A stretch of DNA of 64,000 nt from CAXMQZ01 sp963707075 (GTDB lineage: Bacteria > Acidobacteriota > Thermoanaerobaculia > Multivoradales > JAHEKO01). Location: the NCBI GenBank assembly GCA_963707075.1, contig CAVPOX010000001.1, positions 372,001-436,000 of the forward strand, given 5' to 3'. Below, one piece after another: positions 7,901 through 15,499 of this stretch (the stretch's first letter is position 1; every line of letters begins with the position of its first letter). A program made the translations under genes and the position numbers. Below the pieces are notes generated by a model. The model was not told the origin of the DNA and ran no database searches. It saw nothing but the letters and a program-made list of their open reading frames with translations.

Positions 7901-8770
7901 CTACAACCTTTGCCGCGGGAGCTCCTGCATATCTATTCTCAGGTTGTCGATGAGCCGGGTCCCACCGAGGTACCCGGCCACAGGGATTACGATGGTGCCC
8001 TCGAGATATTCGACGGGTCGAAAGGTGTCGGCATCGACGACGTTCGCATATTCCGGGTCGAAACGGGATTCTCCCGCCAGGGTCTGTCTCAGAAGGTCGC
8101 GCAGGACCGTGGCAGAACGCTCGCCGCCCTCGATCGCCTCCCGAGCTGCGGTAAGTGCGCGGAAGAGCACAGTCGCCGCCTGCCGGTCCTCAGGGGTGAG
8201 ATAAGCGTTGCGGGACGACAGGGCGAGTCCATCCTCTTCGCGTACGGTGGGTACCGCAACGATCTCGACGGGCAGGTGGAGATCCGTGACCAGGCGCCGA
8301 ATCACGGCGAGTTGCTGGGCGTCCTTTTCTCCAAAGACCGCCGCCTCGGGTTGAACGAGATTCAGCAGCTGTGTCACCACCGTGGCCACACCTCGAAAGT
8401 GACCCGGCCGGGCCCTGCCCTCGAGTCCGTCGGCCACTCCAGCCACCTCGACGAAGGTGCAATGACCCTCCGGGTAGATGGTGTCGACATCGGGAAGAAA
8501 GAGGAGGTCGCAGCCGGCCGACCTCAGCAGCTCGCCGTCCTGGCGAGGGTTGCGCGGGTAGCGTTCGAAGTCCTCGTGCGGGCCGAATTGCGTCGGGTTG
8601 ACGAAGATCGAGACGACAACCCTGGCGCTCAGCTCGGTCGCCCTCCGGACAAGCTCCAGGTGGCCTGCGTGGAGAGCACCCATGGTCGGCACGAATCCGA
8701 CCCGCAAGCCGGCGCTCTTCCAGTCGGCCATCTGCTGGCGCAGTGCGGTCGTGTTGTCGACGACTCTCAA
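7901..8770 (-). CDS. panC: Pantothenate synthetase (pantoate-beta-alanine ligase)
   Basis: 289 residues. PanC joins pantoate and beta-alanine with ATP. The HIGH-type nucleotide motif is PTMGALHAGHLELV, followed by FVNPTQFGPHEDFERYPR, the pantoate-contact segment GHFRGVATVVTQLLNLVQP, FGEKDAQQL and SSRNAYL, which is the KMSKS equivalent. The start is TTG at 8770 with GGAG 5 nt upstream. It lies 23 bp after panB and is almost certainly co-transcribed with it. Confidence 0.97.
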   Translation of the reverse strand: MRVVDNTTALRQQMADWKSAGLRVGFVPTMGALHAGHLELVRRATELSARVVVSIFVNPTQFGPHEDFERYPRNPRQDGELLRSAGCDLLFLPDVDTIYPEGHCTFVEVAGVADGLEGRARPGHFRGVATVVTQLLNLVQPEAAVFGEKDAQQLAVIRRLVTDLHLPVEIVAVPTVREEDGLALSSRNAYLTPEDRQAATVLFRALTAAREAIEGGERSATVLRDLLRQTLAGESRFDPEYANVVDADTFRPVEYLEGTIVIPVAGYLGGTRLIDNLRIDMQELPRQRL

Positions 8771-8793
8771 AACGACTCCGGGTACTCGGGATT

Positions 8794-9636
8794 TCAGCCG
8801 TAGATCTTGCGAATTCGTTCTGCCGACGGATCGTCGTAGGACTCCGCGAGTGAAGGATACTCACCCGAGCGGACATCCTGAGCGAACCTGCGAATCGCCT
8901 CTTCTGTTTGCTGTCCCAGCTCGGCATAGCGACGGACGAATTTGGGCGCCATGCGATCTTCCAGGCCGAGCAGGTCGTGGTAAACGAGAACCTGGCCATC
9001 ACAGTCCGGTCCGGCGCCGATGCCGATCGTCGGGATCATCAATTCAGCGGTGACCTCGGCGGCGACCTCGCGCGGCACACACTCCAGGACGAGCGAGAAG
9101 GCTCCTGCTTCCTGCAGCTCGCGGGCGCTGGACAACAGGGTCTGTCTCGCCTCTCTGCCGCGGCCTTGAACACGGAAACCGCCGAAACGGTGAATCGACT
9201 GGGGAGTGAGACCCAGGTGGGCCATCACGGGAATCTCAGCCGCGACCAGGCCCTGCACCACATCGGCTCGTGGACCCTCGATCTTGACTGCCTGCGCCCC
9301 GGCTTCCTTGATGAAACGGACAGCGTTCTCCACGGCCTGATCGGGCCCGCGATGGAAGGATCCATAGGGCATGTCCGCCACCAGCAGCGCTCTGTCTGTG
9401 CCGCGGCGTACGGCTCGAACGTGGTGGAGCATCTCGTCCATCGTCACAGACAGGGTGTCCTCGTGACCCAGGACCACCATGGCGAGTGAATCGCCGACCA
9501 GGATGATGTCGGCGCCAGCTCTGTCCACCAGACGCGCCTGGTTGAAGTCGTAGGCTGTCACCATGACCAATGGTTCCTGGCGTCCAGGTCCCTCGACCAC
9601 CCAGGGGACGGTCACCGGTGCGGGTTTCTTCTCCAT
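8794..9636 (-). CDS. panB: 3-methyl-2-oxobutanoate hydroxymethyltransferase
   Basis: 280 residues from the ATG at 9636, which has GGAGAC 6 nt upstream; a longer TTG-initiated form from 9672 would run through a terminator hairpin and is unlikely. PanB adds a hydroxymethyl group from methylene-tetrahydrofolate to alpha-ketoisovalerate. Family blocks are present: MVTAYDFNQARLVDRAGADI, DSLAMVVLGHEDTL, MPYGSFH, VKIEG, HLGLTPQ and IGIGAGPDCDGQVLV. It heads the panBCD cluster. An intrinsic terminator ends only 17 nt before the ATG, so its transcription is probably controlled there or starts after readthrough. Confidence 0.97.
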   Translation of the reverse strand: MEKKPAPVTVPWVVEGPGRQEPLVMVTAYDFNQARLVDRAGADIILVGDSLAMVVLGHEDTLSVTMDEMLHHVRAVRRGTDRALLVADMPYGSFHRGPDQAVENAVRFIKEAGAQAVKIEGPRADVVQGLVAAEIPVMAHLGLTPQSIHRFGGFRVQGRGREARQTLLSSARELQEAGAFSLVLECVPREVAAEVTAELMIPTIGIGAGPDCDGQVLVYHDLLGLEDRMAPKFVRRYAELGQQTEEAIRRFAQDVRSGEYPSLAESYDDPSAERIRKIYG

Positions 9637-9653
9637 CTTGCAGTCTCCAACTG

Positions 9654-9688
9654 AAAAAGCCCTTCCTCGCAAATGCTGACGGAAGGGC
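9654..9688 (-). terminator. Intrinsic terminator or attenuator in the panB leader
   Basis: On the minus strand, GCCCTTCC and GGAAGGGC form a perfect 8-bp stem around a 14-nt loop, followed directly by TTTTT. It lies 158 nt after the deoxynucleoside kinase stop and 17 nt before the panB ATG, leaving no room for a panB promoter between them. Confidence 0.8.
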
Positions 9689-9845
9689 CTCTCGGCACGT
9701 ACCAGCTCGTCCTCTTCACTCCCGGAGTCTTCGGGTGAGGTGTCGGTCCCGCGTTTGGGGATCCGGCCCTCGAAAATCCGGGCGAATCGGTCGGCCAGTC
9801 GGCCTGTTCATCTTCCGTCTCGGTCTCCTGCCAACCCGTGGGCGG
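9689..9845 (-). other. Leader/spacer between deoxynucleoside kinase and panB with possible small reading frames
   Basis: This 157-bp stretch can be read in the panB frame without stops from about 9806 down into panB (…LADRFARIFEGR…PEDSGSEEDELVRAERPF…), with acceptable codon use but no clear start codon. A second frame gives a 31-codon ATG peptide from about 9808 (MNRPTGRPIRPDF…). Neither matches a family I know. One may be a leader peptide for the terminator at 9654-9688. Confidence 0.3.
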
Positions 9846-10496
9846 TCAGGAAGATCCAAGCGGTACGTAGTACTGCGTTCCCTTTACCGGCCTCGAGACC
9901 TGGCGAACCAGCTCCTCGAAGTCCTCGGACCGGTCGACGAAGTCGAGATTGCGCGTATCCACCACCAACAACGGCGATCGGTTGTAGTAATGGTAGTAGT
10001 GATGGTACGCGTCGATCAACTCCGACATGTATTCCTCCGACATGTCCTTCTCGAAGTTCCGATCACGCCTGTTGATACGACTCATACAGGTTTCCAGATC
10101 GGCCACCAGATAGACCACCAGGTCGGGAACCGGGACCTGCGGCTCCAGTAGCGTGTAGAGCTTGTCGAAGAGCAGCAGCTCGTCGTCGGACAGATTCAGA
10201 TAGGCGAAGATCCTGTTCTTGGGGAAGGTGTAGTCGCTGACCAGCAGCCGGTCGAAGAGATCCCGCTGCGCGATGTCTTGCTGTTGCTTGAAGCGGGACA
10301 GCAGGAAATAGAGCTCCGTCTGGAACGCTGCCCCCGGTCGGTCGCGGTAGAAGTCGGGAAGGAATGGGTTGTTGACATCCTCGAGAATCTTGACGCCCTC
10401 GAAGCGTCGGGCGAGTTTTTCGACCAGCGTGGTCTTGCCGACGCCGATGGGTCCGTCGACAGCGAGATAGTGGACAGGAAGTGATTCGTGGCTCAC
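9846..10496 (-). CDS. Deoxynucleoside kinase (dNK/dAK-dGK family)
   Basis: 216 residues from GTG at 10496, overlapping the upstream mqnE stop as GTGA. The enzyme phosphorylates deoxynucleosides for nucleotide salvage. It has the P-loop GPIGVGKTTL near the N-terminus, the LEDVNNPFLPDFYRD substrate segment, the DR-type motif in DRLLVSDYTFPKNRIFAYLN, and the lid RINRRDRNFEKDM. The specific substrate (dA, dG or dT) cannot be told. Placement between mqnE and panB links it by transcription to cofactor genes but not by pathway. Confidence 0.88.
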   Translation of the reverse strand: MSHESLPVHYLAVDGPIGVGKTTLVEKLARRFEGVKILEDVNNPFLPDFYRDRPGAAFQTELYFLLSRFKQQQDIAQRDLFDRLLVSDYTFPKNRIFAYLNLSDDELLLFDKLYTLLEPQVPVPDLVVYLVADLETCMSRINRRDRNFEKDMSEEYMSELIDAYHHYYHYYNRSPLLVVDTRNLDFVDRSEDFEELVRQVSRPVKGTQYYVPLGSS

Positions 10497-11626
10497 GCTT
10501 GGGTCGCCAGGTCGGCGTTCTCCTGAGTGGGATTGTAGAGCGTATCGCGCTCGACGGGAACATATCCGGCTTCGCGCACGATTCTCTCCAACTCGGCTCG
10601 CCCCAGATAGTCGCGGGTCTCCGAGCCAGCCATGTGGTAGATCGTCTCCGCGACCACGGTACCGTCGATGTCGTCGGCGCCAAAGCTCAGGGCCACCTGT
10701 GCCAGTTTCGGCGTGATCATGACCCAATAGGCCTTGATGTGTGCGATGTTGTCGAGGACCAGCCGGGCGGTGGCGATATGGCGCAAGTCATCCAGTCCGG
10801 TGGTGTGGTGCACCAAACCCATGTAGTTGTTCTCGGGGTGATAGGCCAGCGGGATGAAGGCGTTGAAGCCGCCGGTCTCCTGCTGGAGCTGGCGCAGCCT
10901 GAACAGGTGATCGACCTTGTGCTCGGGCTTCTCGACGTGACCGTACAGCATCGTACAGTTGCTCCGGATTCCCAACCGGTGGGCAGTGCGATGCACCTCG
11001 ATCCATTCGGCCGCGTCGAGCTTGCCGTCGCAGATGATCTCGCGTACCTCGGGGTGGAAGATCTCCGCCCCGCCACCCGGTAGCGAGCCCAAGCCGGCCT
11101 GGCGCAACCGGATCAGGACCTCTTCGATGGAGAGCTTCTCCTGTTTGGCGAACCAGCCGATTTCGATCGCCGTGAAGGCCTTGAGGTGAACCTCGGGGAA
11201 GCGTTCCTTCAGCCCGCGCATCATTTCCAGGTACCACTCGAGGGAAAGATCAGGATGCAGGCCGCCCACGATATGGAACTCGGTGACAGCGTTTCCACCC
11301 TGTTTTTCGGCATGTGCCCAGACCTCTTCGTGGCTCATCTGCCAGGCATGATCTTCATCGGGCAAGGCGGCGAAACTGCAGAACTTGCAGTTGTAAGTGT
11401 AGACACAGATGTTGGTCGGGTTGATGTGCCGATTGACATTGAAGTAGGCGAGGTTGCCATGCAGGCGCTGACGGATGCTGTCGGCGAGGCGGCCGAGGTG
11501 CAGGACGTGCGGCGTCGTCAGGCACAGGAGGGTGTCCTCGGCCTCGAGGCGCTCGCCTTGCCGGACCTTGGCTGCCAACATCTGCAGCTCGGCGGGAAAG
11601 GATTCGGGCCTGATTTCGCTAGTCAT
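10493..11626 (-). CDS. mqnE: Aminofutalosine synthase (radical SAM), menaquinone pathway
   Basis: 377 residues. MqnE uses a [4Fe-4S] cluster and SAM to convert enolpyruvyl-benzoate into aminofutalosine. Family features are NRHINPTNIC, TEFHIVGGLHPDLSLEWYLE, LGSLPGGGAEIF, RLGIRSNCTMLYGH and AFIPLAYHPENN. The cluster-binding segment reads CVYTYNCKFC, a CX5CX2C spacing instead of the usual CX3CX2C of this family. It overlaps the following kinase gene. A UbiA-type prenyltransferase and a UbiX-type enzyme lie 4-8 kb away, consistent with a futalosine menaquinone route. Confidence 0.92.
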   Translation of the reverse strand: MTSEIRPESFPAELQMLAAKVRQGERLEAEDTLLCLTTPHVLHLGRLADSIRQRLHGNLAYFNVNRHINPTNICVYTYNCKFCSFAALPDEDHAWQMSHEEVWAHAEKQGGNAVTEFHIVGGLHPDLSLEWYLEMMRGLKERFPEVHLKAFTAIEIGWFAKQEKLSIEEVLIRLRQAGLGSLPGGGAEIFHPEVREIICDGKLDAAEWIEVHRTAHRLGIRSNCTMLYGHVEKPEHKVDHLFRLRQLQQETGGFNAFIPLAYHPENNYMGLVHHTTGLDDLRHIATARLVLDNIAHIKAYWVMITPKLAQVALSFGADDIDGTVVAETIYHMAGSETRDYLGRAELERIVREAGYVPVERDTLYNPTQENADLATQA

Positions 11627-11712
11627 CGGAGCGACGGTCGATGGGCTCGTCGCACCGTTGCGACGGCGCGGCAGTATATCAAGCGAGCTCCGGGTCGGAC
11701 GGTGTCAGGGAA

Positions 11713-14700
11713 TCATCGGGTCAGCGTCCAGGCCAACGTGGTACCGGTTTCAAAGTCATCCCCGAACACGAAGCCCTCGAGTTCGAAATTGACACCCGTT
11801 ACAGCCGATCCGTAGACCAGATTGATGGGAGTACCGCTCAGAACCTTGCAGCCCAGGGCACAGGGGACGCCATCGTAAAGCTGATCAGCGTGGTATCCCC
11901 CAGTCGACGAGGTGTCGGTGACCGCGAAGTAGGAGCCCGCGGGCAGTCCGCAGGAGGTGTAGGAGCCCGCTGAGACCTGCGACAGGGGTTGCTCCCATAG
12001 AATCTCGGCGATCAGATCTCCAGAGTTGGAGTAGACGAGGATTCTGGTCCCGGGCAACCCCCGACGCTCGAGTCTGTCGATCACCGACCCCTCAAACCAG
12101 GCCCCGCGGGTGAGGGTAAAGTGGAGCTCATCCGGGGGTGTCGACACATCCACGACAACGGGAGTTCCCTGGGTGACATCGCAGAACTGCCCGCCACCAG
12201 GACACTGCTTCCTCGGGTTGCTGTAAAGCTCGTCGAGATAGCCAGCATAGTTGGCGGTCGCCGCGTAGTAGGTTCCGGAAGGGACGGCCTGCCGGCAGGT
12301 GAAGATGCCGTTCGCTCCAACGCGACAGCGCGCTATACGCTCGGCTGCCGGGTTGAAGATCTCTACGAGGCTGTCAGCGATGCCTGTCTGAGTGGTCGCA
12401 TCCTTGACTGTGCCCGAGAGCTTGACACCGGGAGCGAGCTCGAAGTCCACGCCTGCCGTCGTGTTTGGCGCAGCAACCTGGATCGCCTGGCCATCGTTGA
12501 CGACGTCGCAGTCGAAGAGGCAAGGCTGGTCGTTCCAGACTTCGTTGACATAGGGACGGCCGCCGGCTGTGCGAGCGTAGTATTTCCCGCTCGGCAGGCC
12601 GACGTCGATGGCGTAGTCCCCAGAGTTGGTCGGAGGCCTCTGTGACCAGACCCACTGGCCGTTTTCGTCGAAAATCTGAATAGTGGTCAAGGGTGCGTCA
12701 TCGGGATCCGCCAGGGTCAGCGTGCCGCTGATCGATCCACCGATGGACAGTTCGAAGTCGATTCTGGAAGTGGTGGTACCGCTGCCGATGTTGATGGCTG
12801 TACCGGTGGTCGAGTCGCAGGCGGCGCATGGCTTATTGGCATACACCTCGTTGATGTATCCCTGGTCGTTCCAGGTATTGACATAGTAGGTCCCAGCTGG
12901 CAAAGGCCAGGTCGTCGTGTAGGAGCCGTCGGCAGAGGTCGCGATCCAGGAAGCGAGTTGCCCGGCGACACTCCGGATCTCGACGTGAACGTCACCGATT
13001 CCGCGCCCTGACATCGTTTCAGTCACAGTTCCAGCAACAAACCCACCCTTGCGGAGCTCGAAGTCGATCCCCTGGGTCGCAGCCTCTGCGATCACGACGA
13101 TGGGCGTACCGAGGAGAGCTTCACAACCCTGGCAGGAATAGCCATGGTAGAGCGCTCCTGGATAGCCGAGAGTGTTCCAGGTCGTGGCGAAGTAGGTGCC
13201 GGGAGACAGTCCGGTGACCTCGTAGTGGCCGTTCGTCTGCGAGACAGTGCCCGTGGCGTAGTCGCCGTTGGCGTCCCAGATCTCGACTGTCATGTTGGCG
13301 ATCGGTTGAGCGGTGCCGGCGTCCGTGATGGTGCCGGAGATGGAGCCACCGCTGTCGAGTTCGAAGTCGATGCCGCCGGTGTCGGCTCCGACCTGCACAC
13401 CGATGATGGTTCCATTGGAAACGGGGTCGCACGTCGGCGGGCACGGGTGGTCATCGTAGAGCTCGTTGACGTAGCCAGCGGTATTCCAGGTGCGCGCGTA
13501 GTAGTCACCCGTTGGTAGACCCGGAGAGGCGTAGCGACCCTGGACATCGGTGGTGGGGTTGGCGAGCCATGTACCGGCAGAGTCGAAGATGTCCACGATG
13601 ACGCCCGTGAGCTCATCTCCTGTGGCGGTACTGGTTACGGTCCCCGACAGGGTGCCGCCGTCGGTAAGAACAAAGTCGATTCCCGGGGTGTCTGCACCTC
13701 CATCCGAAACTGCGATCAGCGTGCCGCTGGTCACATCGCAGAGGAAGCACGGAATGTCGTCGAACAGCTCGTTGATCAGACCGCGGTCGTTCCAGGTTCT
13801 GGCGTGATAGTTCCCGGCCGCCAGTCCGAGAGTCACATAGCGACCTGCACCGTCTGTGAAAGCGGTGTGCAGAAAATTGCCAGCGGTGTCGAAAATCTCG
13901 ATCTGCACACCCACCAGACCGGCGGCACCATCGGTCACGATGCCGGAAAACGTTCCTCCGGAAGACAGGGCGAAGTTCTTGCCCATTGTCTCGGCTCCGA
14001 GACTCACGACAATCGGTGTGCCGATCGTCAGGTCACATCCACCGGAGCACGGCATACCGTCGTAGAGCTCGTTCAGAAAAGGGGCCGGCGCAAAAGTCAG
14101 AGCTCTATACGTTGCGGAAGCAGGTAGGCCGCCACCAGTGATGTAGGCGCCGGTCTTGTCGGTCCAGCCGGTACCCCTCCAGTCACCGTCGGACTCGTAA
14201 ATCTCGACCACCACGTTCTCGATAGGCGTTCCGGCCGGATCTGCGGTGACCATGCCGGAGACGGAGCCGCCCTTGACCAGCTCGAAGTCGATACCCTCGG
14301 TATCGAGACCCGGAGTGATGACGATCTCTGCCCCCGCGGTCGGGGCACAATGGCCCACACAGAGCTGGTCGTCATAGGCCTCATTCAGATATTGGTCCAG
14401 ATTGAAGGTGATGGCATAGTAGGTTCCGGAAGGCATTCCGGGAGTCACATAGTCTCCGCTGGCGTTGCTGGAGGGGTTGCTCACCCACTGGCCGTCTTCA
14501 TCGAAGAAATCCACTGTCACGAACTCCAGTCTGTTGTCGGGTGGGGCGACTGCGGCATCCGTGATCGTGCCGGAGATCGTATTACCCGGCTCGAGATCGA
14601 AATCGATGTCCGGGGTATCCGAGCTCGCGTGTACGGTGATGGACCTGCCGACCCGAGCAAGGTCACAGATGAAGTAGCAGGGGATGTCATCGTAGAGCTC

Positions 14701-15276
14701 GTTGATGTAGCCAGTCATGTCGTTGGTTCTGGCGAAGTAATCGCCCGGCGACAGGCCTGGGGTCGTGTAATCGCCGTTGCTGTCCGTGACGACACTGCCC
14801 ACCCATTCACCAGTCAGATCGAAGATGTCGATGAAGACGCCTTCGATACCCGCGGGAGCGCCGCTACCCGTCACCGTCCCCGAGAAGGTCCCCACCGCAC
14901 CGTTCCGGGGCTCGAGGGTGGGAGGCCTTCCGGGTTCGATGTGGAGCCTCCTGAGCTCCGTCCTGAGATAGGTCAGGCTCGTGTGAAGCTGAGCCTGGCT
15001 TCGCAGCGGCCGTCTTGCGAGACGACCTGCGAGATGGAGCCTTTCGATATTGGCGAGTTGGAGTGCAACAGAGTTCAGGCGGTCTGCCAGATACTGATCG
15101 CTTGAATCCTGCAGAAGAGGGCTCAGCTGGCTGCGCAGTTCATCGATTTGGGCGTCGATGCGAAAATCGAGAGATTCAGCCTGTTGTGGGACATTCGCAT
15201 GAGCGATCTGCCCAGCCAGTGTCAGCACCAGGGCTACAAGTCTCGGGATCGTCAGACGGCTCTTGAACGACTGCAT
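11713..15276 (-). CDS. Large secreted protein of ten tandem carboxypeptidase-regulatory-like repeats
   Basis: 1187 residues from the ATG at 15276 (GAGGTG 5 nt upstream; the ATG at 15291 has poorer spacing). After a signal peptide (RLVALVLTLAGQIAHA) and a helical stretch of about 80 residues come ten repeats of about 100 residues. Each begins like GSISGTITDAG, continues VEIFD..G.W and GDY.TPGLP.GTYYA, then has NELYDD.PC...C and ends GIDFEL..G. The fold resembles CarboxypepD_reg/Cna-B beta-sandwich domains. The two Cys per repeat probably form a disulfide outside the cell. The C-terminus, VFGDDFETGTTLAWTLTR, resembles a GFESG...W tail seen on many exported proteins of this phylum. A cyclic-dinucleotide-type riboswitch precedes it, so a surface or matrix role is inferred. 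Confidence 0.85.
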   Translation of the reverse strand: MQSFKSRLTIPRLVALVLTLAGQIAHANVPQQAESLDFRIDAQIDELRSQLSPLLQDSSDQYLADRLNSVALQLANIERLHLAGRLARRPLRSQAQLHTSLTYLRTELRRLHIEPGRPPTLEPRNGAVGTFSGTVTGSGAPAGIEGVFIDIFDLTGEWVGSVVTDSNGDYTTPGLSPGDYFARTNDMTGYINELYDDIPCYFICDLARVGRSITVHASSDTPDIDFDLEPGNTISGTITDAAVAPPDNRLEFVTVDFFDEDGQWVSNPSSNASGDYVTPGMPSGTYYAITFNLDQYLNEAYDDQLCVGHCAPTAGAEIVITPGLDTEGIDFELVKGGSVSGMVTADPAGTPIENVVVEIYESDGDWRGTGWTDKTGAYITGGGLPASATYRALTFAPAPFLNELYDGMPCSGGCDLTIGTPIVVSLGAETMGKNFALSSGGTFSGIVTDGAAGLVGVQIEIFDTAGNFLHTAFTDGAGRYVTLGLAAGNYHARTWNDRGLINELFDDIPCFLCDVTSGTLIAVSDGGADTPGIDFVLTDGGTLSGTVTSTATGDELTGVIVDIFDSAGTWLANPTTDVQGRYASPGLPTGDYYARTWNTAGYVNELYDDHPCPPTCDPVSNGTIIGVQVGADTGGIDFELDSGGSISGTITDAGTAQPIANMTVEIWDANGDYATGTVSQTNGHYEVTGLSPGTYFATTWNTLGYPGALYHGYSCQGCEALLGTPIVVIAEAATQGIDFELRKGGFVAGTVTETMSGRGIGDVHVEIRSVAGQLASWIATSADGSYTTTWPLPAGTYYVNTWNDQGYINEVYANKPCAACDSTTGTAINIGSGTTTSRIDFELSIGGSISGTLTLADPDDAPLTTIQIFDENGQWVWSQRPPTNSGDYAIDVGLPSGKYYARTAGGRPYVNEVWNDQPCLFDCDVVNDGQAIQVAAPNTTAGVDFELAPGVKLSGTVKDATTQTGIADSLVEIFNPAAERIARCRVGANGIFTCRQAVPSGTYYAATANYAGYLDELYSNPRKQCPGGGQFCDVTQGTPVVVDVSTPPDELHFTLTRGAWFEGSVIDRLERRGLPGTRILVYSNSGDLIAEILWEQPLSQVSAGSYTSCGLPAGSYFAVTDTSSTGGYHADQLYDGVPCALGCKVLSGTPINLVYGSAVTGVNFELEGFVFGDDFETGTTLAWTLTR

Positions 15277-15304
15277 GGCTCCACCTCGCATTCCCCCGTA
15301 ATGG

Positions 15305-15421
15305 GATGACTTCGGTAGCCCGGCGATCTTCGACGCGACAGGTGGGACTCGAAACAGGCGAATGAACCCAAAGACCCGTGGCTTTGCGGGGCCGGCTTCC
15401 GCCGACTTTGCCCTTTTCGGT
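15305..15421 (-). ncRNA. GEMM-I-type (cyclic dinucleotide) riboswitch, candidate
   Basis: On the minus strand the conserved elements occur in order. GGGCAAA (15407-15413) comes first, then a stem GTCGGC/GCCGGC capped by the GNRA loop GGAA. CCGCAAAGCCACGGG follows (GCAAAGCC at 15380-15387), then a variable P3 arm, and CCGGGCTACCG closes at 15313-15323. These match the c-di-GMP-I (GEMM, RF01051) aptamer signature. It ends about 36 nt before the ATG of the ten-repeat secreted protein, leaving space for control of translation at GAGGTGGAG. Ligand choice (c-di-GMP or cGAMP) is not decided from sequence. Confidence 0.8.
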
Positions 15422-15448
15422 CAGCTCTTTGCTACTCCCGATCAAACG

Positions 15449-15499
15449 TCGGCGGAACACCCCTTGGGGTGGGTTCAAGAGCCCACCCGATGAGGTGGG
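15449..15499 (-). terminator. GC-rich hairpins after the UbiA-type gene, weak terminator
   Basis: Directly after the prenyltransferase stop, CCCACC/GGTGGG (15482-15499) forms a hairpin, followed by a second one, CACCCC-AA-GGGGTG. Only short T-runs follow, so termination is uncertain. The promoter for the riboswitch transcript must lie in or near this region; TTCCGC with TAGCAA at 17-bp spacing is a weak candidate. Confidence 0.35.

Noticed and set aside
9570..10151. Long plus-strand reading frame across the panB start and deoxynucleoside kinase
   Set aside because: It is antisense to two clear family members and its translation is low in complexity without any family match.
10493..11626. Assignment as MqnC (cyclic dehypoxanthinyl futalosine synthase) rather than MqnE
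   Set aside because: The blocks SLPGGGAEIF, MLYGH and AFIPLAYHPENN follow the MqnE pattern as I know it; MqnC remains less likely.
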